Below, one piece after another: positions 7,856-14,436 of a DNA stretch of 34,240 nucleotides. The first letter of the stretch is position 1. Every line of letters begins with the position of its first letter. The notes under the pieces were generated by a model, which was not told the DNA's origin, searched no databases, and saw only the letters and a program-made list of their open reading frames with translations. The position numbers and the translations under genes are program-made. Origin of the DNA: an uncultured Methylococcaceae bacterium (lineage in GTDB: Bacteria > Pseudomonadota > Gammaproteobacteria > Methylococcales > Methylomonadaceae); contig CAJAWH010000096.1 in assembly GCA_903945605.1 (NCBI GenBank), positions 1-34,240 of the forward strand. The letters run 5' to 3'.

Positions 7856-9742
7856 TTATAACTCAATCCTAATCCCAATCTCCACCACTTGATCAACCGG
7901 AATTTTAAAGAATTCAATGGCACTGGATGAGTTGTGGATCAGGAAGCGGAATAAAGCCCGTCGCCAATTGGGCATGGCACTTTTGCGCTTGAACGACACT
8001 TTTTCGCTGCCGATAAAAAACGATACAAATTTGGTGTCTATCCCCAAGCCTTCTTCAACCGCCAGCTTTAAAGCCCTACGGACATCTTGGGTTTGTTGGA
8101 AGCCGTAATAAAGTTTGACGCGGAAAAATTTGCGTTGATGCCCAAAGGTGCGGATTTTTACCCGGCGCGCCTCTTCCACATAAGGTTCATCCGTGGTCAC
8201 CACGGTAAGCACAATGATTTGCTCGTGCAAGACATGGTTGTGGCGCAAATTGTACAACAGCACTTGCGGTACGCCGTGGACGTGGCGGGTCAGGTAAATG
8301 GCGGTGCCTTTGACAGTGCACAATTCATGCTCTTGCAGTTGTTCTTCGAGGTCTTCAAACAATACCCTGCGTTCCGCCATATATTCTGACAGCATGGCAC
8401 GGCCTTTAATCCATGTGGTCATCACCAGGTATAAAACCAGTCCCACCGCTAAGGGCAACCAACCGCCGGACGGTATCTTTAGGCAGTTGGAAGATAAAAA
8501 CACCAAGTCGATGGACAAGAAAAAGGCCAAAAACAATATGCTGGCGGAGGTTTTCCATTGCCACAATTCCCGAATCACCAAAAATGCCAACAGCGTAGTG
8601 GTGACCATAGTGCCGGTTACGGCAATGCCGTAAGCCGCCGCCAAGTTAGTGGAGGATTTGAAGCTAAGCACTAAGATGAACACCGCAAACATCAGCATCC
8701 AATTGACGGCGGGGACATACACCTGGCCTTTTTCTTCGCCGGATGTGTGCAAGATGGGCATACGCGGGCTGTAGCCAAGCTGGATGGCTTGTCGGCTGAT
8801 GGAAAAGCAACCGGAAATCACCGCTTGTGAGGCAATGATGGTTGCCAAGGTCGATAAGATCAGCAGCGGATAGAGCGCCCAATTAGGGGCCAACAAATAA
8901 AAGGGGTTTTGGATGGCATCCGGGTGCTGCAACAGCAATGCACCTTGACCAAAGTAATTGCATAACAGGGCCGGAAAGACAAAGCTGAACCAAGCCAGCC
9001 GGATGGGCTTAAGGCCAAAATGGCCCATGTCGGCGTATAAGGCTTCCGCGCCGGTCATCACCAACACCACTGCACCCATGATCATAAAGCTGTGCCAACC
9101 CATGGTATGCAGCAGGTTAAGCGCGTAATGCGGGCTGATGGCCAATAATACGGTGGGTTCGTCAATAATGTTGATAATGCCTAGCACCGCCAGCACTGCA
9201 AACCAGAAACACATGACGGGGGCAAACATTTTACCGATGGCCCCTGTCCCTTTGGCCTGAATAATGAACAACACGCACAGGGCGGCGATAGTGCCGGGCA
9301 AAATGTAGTCATGTAAGGTAGGGGTGATGATCTCCAGCCCTTCCACGGCACTTAACACCGAAATGGCAGGGGTGATCATGCTGTCGCCATAAAACAACAC
9401 TGTGCCTATCAGACCAACGGTAAGCACATACTGTTTACGTCGGGGGTTATTGTTGGCCCCAAAAAGCGTCAGGGCCATTAACGCCATTATGCCGCCTTCA
9501 CCTTTATTGTCCGCACGCATGATGAAAATGGCATATTTAACGGTGACGACCAGCATCAACGACCAGAACACTAACGACAAAACCCCTAGCACATGCTCCT
9601 GGTCAATGGGCACGCCAGCAAGGAACACCTCTTTCAGTGCATATAAGGGGCTTGTGCCAATATCGCCAAAAACCACGCCAATAGCACTTAATGCCAGGCC
9701 CATAGTTTGTTTTGTCGTATGATTTTGATGGATTGCAGACAT
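7856..9742 (-). CDS. kup: low-affinity potassium transporter Kup
   Basis: A 628-residue KUP/HAK/KT family K+:H+ symporter, the normal length (E. coli Kup is about 620). The N-terminal family signature ALSAIGVVFGDIGTSPLYAL is at about residues 17-36. It is followed by about 12 membrane segments and a hydrophilic cytoplasmic C-terminal domain of about 170 residues (after WIKGRAMLSEYMAERR). ATG 9742 is chosen; the ribosome binding site is weak. The gene stands alone on the minus strand. A TATAAT sequence lies at 9864-9869 (minus) about 120 bases upstream, but no good -35 box matches it. No K+-responsive regulator is adjacent. Confidence 0.96.
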   Translation of the reverse strand: MSAIHQNHTTKQTMGLALSAIGVVFGDIGTSPLYALKEVFLAGVPIDQEHVLGVLSLVFWSLMLVVTVKYAIFIMRADNKGEGGIMALMALTLFGANNNPRRKQYVLTVGLIGTVLFYGDSMITPAISVLSAVEGLEIITPTLHDYILPGTIAALCVLFIIQAKGTGAIGKMFAPVMCFWFAVLAVLGIINIIDEPTVLLAISPHYALNLLHTMGWHSFMIMGAVVLVMTGAEALYADMGHFGLKPIRLAWFSFVFPALLCNYFGQGALLLQHPDAIQNPFYLLAPNWALYPLLILSTLATIIASQAVISGCFSISRQAIQLGYSPRMPILHTSGEEKGQVYVPAVNWMLMFAVFILVLSFKSSTNLAAAYGIAVTGTMVTTTLLAFLVIRELWQWKTSASILFLAFFLSIDLVFLSSNCLKIPSGGWLPLAVGLVLYLVMTTWIKGRAMLSEYMAERRVLFEDLEEQLQEHELCTVKGTAIYLTRHVHGVPQVLLYNLRHNHVLHEQIIVLTVVTTDEPYVEEARRVKIRTFGHQRKFFRVKLYYGFQQTQDVRRALKLAVEEGLGIDTKFVSFFIGSEKVSFKRKSAMPNWRRALFRFLIHNSSSAIEFFKIPVDQVVEIGIRIEL

Positions 9743-9865
9743 TTTAAGGTCGGGGTTAAGAAAAAACGGAGCGGGTTAATGGTTTGGCGGCTGCCGGGGC
9801 GGGACTATGACCGGCCTCTTGTTGGCAGTTTTCTTGGTGCAAGACCGCCCAGTAATTTTTTATAT

Positions 9866-9883
9866 TATAACCTGATGTTACGC
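9866..9883 (-). repeat. dispersed 18-nt motif, copy 1
   Basis: Minus-strand reading is GCGTAACATCAGGTTATA. It differs at one base from the copy at 23508-23525 and resembles the copy at 27069-27086. It lies 66 bases from a REP palindrome and overlaps the possible kup -10 box. Confidence 0.5.
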
Positions 9884-9910
9884 GACAGGTGTTGTCTGTG
9901 CGGCAAGCTG

Positions 9911-9944
9911 TAAAAAGCTCAAGCCAGTTTTTTGGGCTGGCTTG
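9911..9944 (-). terminator. candidate terminator of the bufABC operon
   Basis: Read on the minus strand, CAAGCCAG (9944-9937) pairs with CTGGCTTG (9927-9920) around a 9-base A-rich loop and is followed by AGCTTTTTAC. It is an 8-bp stem with a short U-run, placed about 150 bases downstream of the bufC stop, beyond the two REP elements. Confidence 0.5.
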
Positions 9945-9948
9945 GGGA

Positions 9949-9974
9949 TTCCCTTCGACTTCGCTCAGGGAACG
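9949..9974 (+). repeat. REP-like palindrome R1
   Basis: Core CCCTTCGACTTCGCTCAGGG, an imperfect palindrome of the family CCCTTCGRCTACGCTCAGGG. It pairs in inverted orientation with R2, giving a BIME-like arrangement just downstream of bufC. Confidence 0.75.
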
Positions 9975-10030
9975 TACCGTTTTTGCAGAGGAAAAGCTTC
10001 TGGCATCGGAAGGGCCAAGTAAAACCGCAC

Positions 10031-10058
10031 CCGTTGGCTGAGCGTAGCCGAAGCCCTG
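10031..10058 (-). repeat. REP-like palindrome R2
   Basis: Minus-strand core is GGGCTTCGGCTACGCTCAGC, the inverted partner of R1 with 56 bases between them. Confidence 0.75.
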
Positions 10059-10095
10059 CCAACATCCGCTTTTTGCAATTAGCCATAACCAAACG

Positions 10096-10875
10096 CTACC
10101 CGCCCTCGACCACAATGATATGTTTTGCCAGCATGTTTTGCAGGATTTGCAAGCCACCCGCGTGGATAATGGCGGGATTGGGATGACCTGATTCTGCCGC
10201 CACTTGTTGCAGGCAATCCGCCACGTTAATGGCTGTTTGTTGCTGGATGATTGCCAGCAAACGGTAAGTCATGGGGGTGATTTCGATAAACGCCACGTCA
10301 TCACTGACATTACGGTGCACCACCAAAAAAGTGGGCTGTGCCGGTGCTGTGTTAGGGATAAAATCAGGGGCAATTTTATGGACGGGGTATTGGTAGGCCA
10401 AAGGCCAAGCCAGCGGTGATAAGCTGATGGTTTGCCGGGCCAGATCGCTGCCGTCAACATTGTTGATGGTTAAGCTGTCTTGGCTGATCGCCAAGGCCAT
10501 TTCCACCCATTCGTAATGTGCCAGCTCCACCAAAAAGGGCAGATCATCGGGATGCTTGCGTTCGTTCTGCAAGTAATCAATAAATTCTTCGGGAATTTCC
10601 GAAAAATACGGAGTTTGGCAGCGATGCTGGGCAAAAAAACCATTAACCAGTGCCAGCCATTGCGGCCCGTCCAGCAGGCTGAACAACACCGGAAAATTGC
10701 TGCTGAGAAAGCCATTGATATTATTGAACAGCAGTTCACGGTAAATGGCGACACGGGGCAGCGGGGCATCCGCCGGTGGCGGGAAGCGGTCTGGGGAGCG
10801 CAGATAATCGGCAAATTCGCGCTGTTTGGCGGCAAAATCCACCCGCCCGCCACGACTAGGCGGACTGTTGTGCAT
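10096..10875 (-). CDS. bufC: DUF2063/HvfC-type RiPP partner protein
   Basis: A 259-residue protein with an N-terminal DUF2063 domain (FAAKQREFADYLRSP at about residues 14-28, then YRELLFNNINGFLSSNFPVL) and a C-terminal domain typical of BufC/HvfC/MbnC-like partners. Such proteins form a complex with a DUF692 enzyme and help present the precursor peptide. ATG 10875 is chosen although the frame stays open to 11199: the upstream part overlaps bufB in another frame and looks nothing like the family. The start lies inside bufB (20-base overlap), so translation is probably coupled. It is the last gene of the operon and is followed by REP elements. Role is inferred from family and context; sequence similarity alone gives only DUF2063. 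Confidence 0.88.
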   Translation of the reverse strand: MHNSPPSRGGRVDFAAKQREFADYLRSPDRFPPPADAPLPRVAIYRELLFNNINGFLSSNFPVLFSLLDGPQWLALVNGFFAQHRCQTPYFSEIPEEFIDYLQNERKHPDDLPFLVELAHYEWVEMALAISQDSLTINNVDGSDLARQTISLSPLAWPLAYQYPVHKIAPDFIPNTAPAQPTFLVVHRNVSDDVAFIEITPMTYRLLAIIQQQTAINVADCLQQVAAESGHPNPAIIHAGGLQILQNMLAKHIIVVEGG

Positions 10876-11710
10876 GTTGTGCGCCCCAGGCACTTTGGAT
10901 GTCTTTGATAGTGGCCACTTCGCGCATGAGTTCGGCAAGTGGCGGAATATTAAAATCCCTTTCCAGTAAGGTGGGGAACACGCCAAACAGCTCGTAAGCT
11001 TTGCCCAGCAACTTCCAAACCGGATCAATAATTTCTGCACCGTGGGTGTCGACCAAGAAATCATCGGCTTCAACATAATGGCCCGCCACGTGCGCGTAGC
11101 TGATGCGTTGCCCGGGCATGGCGCGCAGAAAGGCCTCGGCATCGTAGCGGTGGTTGATGCTGTTGACGTAGATGTTATTGATGTCGAGCAGAATGTCACA
11201 ATCGGCTTCAGCTACGACGGCATTAAAAAATTCTATTTCGCTCATCTCCTGCCCTAATGCGGCATAGTAAGAGGCATTTTCAACGGCGATGCGTTGCCCC
11301 AATATGTCTTGCACGCGCCTGATGCGGGCGGCGACATGGCTAACGGCTTCGGCGGTGAAGGGAATGGGCAATAAATCGTACAGATGGCCATTTTTGCTGC
11401 AATAGCTCAGATGTTCGCTATACAACTTGATTTGATGGCTATGCATGAATTGCTTGACCGACAACACTAATTGCTCGTCGAGCGGGTCGGTGCTGCCTAA
11501 GGACAAGGACAGCCCGTGGCAGATGACAGCGTGCCGTTCGGTGACTGCACGGAATTGTTTGCCCAGTTTGCCGCCGATGGTTATCCAGTTTTCTGGTGCC
11601 ACTTCATAAAAGCCAACATCCAGCGGCGTATCGATAACGTGTGACAGAAAAGACCGGCGCAAGCCCAAACCAGCACCTTGCACCAAGTTTTGGGTGGTGT
11701 CCATAAGCAT
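10856..11710 (-). CDS. bufB: DUF692/MNIO-family multinuclear iron oxidase
   Basis: A 284-residue TIM-barrel protein of the DUF692 (MbnB/TglH/HvfB) family. These enzymes use a two- or three-iron centre to oxidise cysteine residues of a peptide substrate, for example to thio-oxazole or oxazolone-type groups. Likely metal-binding residues are visible: EN 40-41, H65, EH 99-100, EN 144-145, D176/N178, H207, H211 and D221/H223. The start GAGLGLRRSF (12-21) and the block DILLDINNIYVNS (172-184) are family signatures. The first ATG (11710) is used; ATG 11704 is a possible alternative. It follows bufA by 82 bases and overlaps bufC. With bufA it almost certainly modifies the BufA cysteines; the exact product is inference. 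Confidence 0.92.
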   Translation of the reverse strand: MLMDTTQNLVQGAGLGLRRSFLSHVIDTPLDVGFYEVAPENWITIGGKLGKQFRAVTERHAVICHGLSLSLGSTDPLDEQLVLSVKQFMHSHQIKLYSEHLSYCSKNGHLYDLLPIPFTAEAVSHVAARIRRVQDILGQRIAVENASYYAALGQEMSEIEFFNAVVAEADCDILLDINNIYVNSINHRYDAEAFLRAMPGQRISYAHVAGHYVEADDFLVDTHGAEIIDPVWKLLGKAYELFGVFPTLLERDFNIPPLAELMREVATIKDIQSAWGAQHAQQSA

Positions 11711-11743
11711 ACCTATAGCGGGTAATGGGGCACAAGCAAGATA

Positions 11744-11765
11744 AGGGGCATAAGGCTATGCCCCT
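11744..11765 (-). promoter_or_regulatory. hairpin between bufA and bufB
   Basis: AGGGGCATA (11744-11752) and TATGCCCCT (11757-11765) form a perfect 9-bp GC-rich stem with a 4-base loop in the 82-bp bufA-bufB gap. On the minus strand it is followed by TTATCTTGCTTG, a poor T-run. It may act as a partial terminator or mRNA-end stabiliser, so that the precursor is made in excess over the enzymes. Confidence 0.55.
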
Positions 11766-11792
11766 CTTCCACACATGCGGACAGCTGATCGA

Positions 11793-12413
11793 TTAATGTT
11801 TGGCTGGTGCTGCTGGAGTGGTTGCTGGTGCAGGTGTCACATTGGCTGCACAGCCGCCTTCTTTGCCTTTCATCATTTCGGTGCAACCTTGCATGTTGTC
11901 GCCACAGCCTTTCATAGCCGCGCCACAAGCACCTTCTTTGGCTTTGGCATCAGGGCAGCTTTTCATGTGTTCGCCACATTGGTTGGCGCATTTGCCTTCT
12001 GGCATTTTACCGGCCCCACAGGCGCCTTCTTTACCTTTCATGGATTCACCTTTCATCATTTCACCGCAAGCGCCTTCCTTACCTTTCATCATGGCACCGC
12101 AGGCTGATTCCATGCCTTTTTTCATTTTGTCGCCATCCATCATATCGCCACATTTGCCTTCAGTGGTTTTTTGGGCAGCGGTTTTTTTGTTGTTGCCAGC
12201 ACAAGCGCCCTCAGCCGCTTTGGGTGTACCCATGCCCATGGCTGCACCACAAGCCATTTCAGCGGCTTTGGTAGCTTCTGCAACTTGCATATAGCCAGAA
12301 GACAATTCGGTCATGCCAAAAGGATTTTCTGCATGGGCAGCGGTGGCGGCAACTGAAGAAATAAATGCCATGCCCATGGCGGCGGCTAAAGGAGATTTGT
12401 TGGTTGTTTTCAT
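11793..12413 (-). CDS. bufA: bufferin/HvfA-like secreted RiPP precursor, Cys- and Met-rich
   Basis: A 206-residue protein. Residues 1-28 are a Sec signal peptide (MKTTNKSPLAAAMGMAF..., cleavage after AAHA). The mature part has 13 Cys (55, 71, 88, 105, 116, 132, 142, 146, 153, 163, 170, 177, 188) and about 20 Met. Nine Cys sit in an E-x-x-C-G/A motif, mostly EGACG with one EGKCG. In known bufferins the EGKCG cysteines become copper-binding thio-oxazoles. Units such as MMKGKEGACG recur. The C-terminus is a short Ala/Pro/Thr tail ending in KH. ATG 12413 has GAGG 7 bases upstream. The next genes are bufB and bufC. The most likely role is copper buffering in the periplasm; the family assignment is strong, while the chemistry on Ala-variant motifs is inference. 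Confidence 0.88.
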   Translation of the reverse strand: MKTTNKSPLAAAMGMAFISSVAATAAHAENPFGMTELSSGYMQVAEATKAAEMACGAAMGMGTPKAAEGACAGNNKKTAAQKTTEGKCGDMMDGDKMKKGMESACGAMMKGKEGACGEMMKGESMKGKEGACGAGKMPEGKCANQCGEHMKSCPDAKAKEGACGAAMKGCGDNMQGCTEMMKGKEGGCAANVTPAPATTPAAPAKH

Positions 12414-12466
12414 GTTGGCCTCGTAAATTGAGTGTAAGTAATGGGAAATGCTTTGCTTAACGATCT

Positions 12467-12495
12467 ATTATAAATGCAAATTGCCTTAATAATAA
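12467..12495 (-). promoter_or_regulatory. promoter of the bufABC operon
   Basis: Minus-strand reading: -35 TTATTA (12490-12495), 17-base spacer and a perfect -10 TATAAT (12467-12472). The predicted start near 12460 leaves a leader of about 47 bases before bufA. The -35 box is weak, which fits a promoter needing an activator; no copper-responsive operator was recognised. Confidence 0.5.
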
Positions 12496-12570
12496 GGGTT
12501 TGTTGTTGTCAGGCACGGCTTGCACTGTGTTTGGCTGGTGTGGTGTCCGGTGTTGTTGTCCCCATGCGGG

Positions 12571-13209
12571 TCAAGCCGTTGCTGTTTTGGCATCGAACTC
12601 GCAGCAATCAGCCAGCAAACAACCTTGGCAACGCGGCTTTCTGGCTATACAAGTGTAACGCCCATGCAGAATAAGTAAATGATGGGCTTCTTTTTTGTGT
12701 CGTTTGGGCACCCATTTGTCCAATTTTTTTTCCACTTCCAGCACATTTTTGCCCGGTGCAATGCCAGTGCGGTTGGCAACGCGGAAAATATGCGTGTCCA
12801 CAGCAATGGTGGGCTGCCCAAACGCGGTGTTTAGGATAACATTAGCAGTTTTTCTGCCCACCCCCGCCAGTGCCTCCAGCTCTTGACGGGTGGATGGCAC
12901 CTGCCCGTCATGCCGTTCGATCAGCTGTTGGCTAAGGAGGATAAGGTTGCTGGCCTTGTTGTTGAACAGGCCAATGGTTTTGATGTGTTGTTTTAGGTTG
13001 TCCACGCCTAAAGCCAGCAAACTGGCCGGGGTGTTGGCAACTGGAAACAGTTTGGCGGTAGCCTTGTTGACCCCCTTATCGGTGGCTTGTGCCGATAACA
13101 CCACTGCAACCAATAATTCAAATGCCGTTGTGTAATGCAGCTCTGTACTGGGATTAGGGTTGGCTGCCGCCAAACGGTCAAAAATTTCCAGACGTTTTTG
13201 TGCGTTCAT
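12571..13209 (-). CDS. nth: endonuclease III (DNA glycosylase/AP lyase)
   Basis: A 212-residue HhH-GPD DNA glycosylase that removes oxidised pyrimidines in base-excision repair. The helix-hairpin-helix LAGVGRKTAN carries the catalytic lysine 120, and aspartate 138 is in AVDTHIFR; both match the E. coli numbering. The [4Fe-4S] cluster ligands are complete at Cys 187, 194, 197 and 203 (C-x6-C-x2-C-x5-C). The length equals E. coli Nth. It is the last gene of a possible minus-strand run behind the ABC and GH5 genes, 51 bases after the GH5 stop. It is unrelated in function to either neighbour. Confidence 0.97.
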   Translation of the reverse strand: MNAQKRLEIFDRLAAANPNPSTELHYTTAFELLVAVVLSAQATDKGVNKATAKLFPVANTPASLLALGVDNLKQHIKTIGLFNNKASNLILLSQQLIERHDGQVPSTRQELEALAGVGRKTANVILNTAFGQPTIAVDTHIFRVANRTGIAPGKNVLEVEKKLDKWVPKRHKKEAHHLLILHGRYTCIARKPRCQGCLLADCCEFDAKTATA

Positions 13210-13260
13210 GCCTGTTCTGTTGGGCGGGCAGGTTTACGGGGCATTGGCTGGGCACGGCGG

Positions 13261-14436
13261 TTAATGCTGGTTGCCGCGCAAAATGTCTTCTTGCAATCCG
13301 GCAAACTGGTCAAGATCATTTAAATTGGGAATCCAGCCGCGCTTGACACAATCCCGATAACACCAAGCGGGCGTGGTTTCGGTTTTGTAAGTCCAAAAGA
13401 ACCAGCCCAAATATTTTTCAAAAGCCAGCAATTCGGCGGCGGCATAAGCACGATAAGCGACAGACAGCTGGAATGCATCCATCTCTTGTTGGTCATGGTT
13501 AAAAGGGTCCTGTTGCCAGTGTGCGAGCATCCTTAAATCCAGCCCCAAGCTCCATTCCCCACAATACACCGGCAAGGCCAATCCGCTGATAATGGCATCG
13601 GCTTCTTGTTTCCAGTCTTGTATGGTTTTTTGGATATGGCCAAAAATATCCAAATTAAGGTCTGCTTCCACAAAACATTGGTAACGGTGAATATCCAGCA
13701 CGACATTTTGAAATTCTGGCGCGGTCAAAAAACCCAGGTATTCTTGATAAGTGCGGAAACCATCATGGAACACCACGGACACGGCTTCTGGACGGCAATG
13801 TTTGCGGATACGGTGATAAGCGGCGGTGGTGTAATGTTTTAATAGGTCTGTGGCAATGTCCCAGCGCGGTTCGTTCAGCACTTCTATGCCGTGCAAGGCG
13901 GGGTAAGCGGCATAGCGTTCCGCCAAGCGCTCCAGCACGTCAAGCGAATGGTTTATATACGCTTCGTTAGTGTGCCATTCACAGACATCTTTAATGCCGC
14001 CGTTATCAAAACCGTTTTGGCAACCAGGCGCGGCATGTAAATCCAACACGATGAGCAAACCGCATTCGGTGGCCCACTGAAAAGCGCGGTCAAGCACCGC
14101 CACACCACCTGGCACATAAGGATAACGGTTGTTGCCGTAACTGCTGTGGTAAGGGTAATCGGCACCAAACAGCCAATGGCCCACGGGGATGCGCACCGCG
14201 TTGATACCTGCTTTAGCTAACCAAGCAAAATCTTCGCGGGTGATAAAACTGTCCCAATGGGAGGTCAATCGTGAAGCCGCTTGTGAACCCAATTCCACGC
14301 AAAAAGACGTTTCATCTTGGGCTGCCAAGCCGGTAAAAAGACTAGGGGTGATCCATTTCTCCAATACCAGCCAACCGCCTAGGTTGACACCACGGATTTT
14401 TTTGCGCGGATAAGATGTGGCAATAAAATCCGTCAC
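13261..14436 (-). CDS. GH5 family glycoside hydrolase, exo-beta-1,3-glucanase-like
   Basis: A 391-residue (beta/alpha)8 enzyme of clan GH-A. The opening RGVNLGGWLVLEKWITPSLF (15-34) is characteristic of the GH5 branch containing fungal exo-beta-1,3-glucanases. The acid/base is E189 in EVLNEP and the nucleophile is E294 in YCGEWS; HAAPG (134-138) is also conserved. There is no signal peptide, so it is predicted to be cytoplasmic, unlike most relatives. The start is GTG 14436, with GAAGGA about 7 bases upstream; it overlaps the ABC gene stop in a GTGA, so translation is coupled. The substrate is probably a beta-1,3/1,6-linked glucoside or a glycolipid; this is not resolved by sequence. Confidence 0.88.
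   Translation of the reverse strand: MTDFIATSYPRKKIRGVNLGGWLVLEKWITPSLFTGLAAQDETSFCVELGSQAASRLTSHWDSFITREDFAWLAKAGINAVRIPVGHWLFGADYPYHSSYGNNRYPYVPGGVAVLDRAFQWATECGLLIVLDLHAAPGCQNGFDNGGIKDVCEWHTNEAYINHSLDVLERLAERYAAYPALHGIEVLNEPRWDIATDLLKHYTTAAYHRIRKHCRPEAVSVVFHDGFRTYQEYLGFLTAPEFQNVVLDIHRYQCFVEADLNLDIFGHIQKTIQDWKQEADAIISGLALPVYCGEWSLGLDLRMLAHWQQDPFNHDQQEMDAFQLSVAYRAYAAAELLAFEKYLGWFFWTYKTETTPAWCYRDCVKRGWIPNLNDLDQFAGLQEDILRGNQH

Larger units (their letters stand above)
9743..10095. other. 353-bp intergenic region with REP pair and hairpin
   Basis: No credible gene. It holds a possible kup -10 box (TATAAT, 9864-9869, minus), one copy of an 18-base dispersed motif (9866-9883), a terminator-like hairpin (9920-9944) and two REP palindromes in opposite orientation (9949-9974 and 10031-10058), listed separately. 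Confidence 0.6.

Noticed and set aside
10876-11199. Upstream extension of bufC to 11199
   Set aside because: It overlaps bufB in another frame and has no DUF2063 character; ATG 10875 gives the family start.
11775-12294. Plus-strand open frames opposite bufA (110 and 164 codons)
   Set aside because: They are shadows of the repeated codons of the precursor; bufA has a signal peptide, ribosome binding site and operon context.
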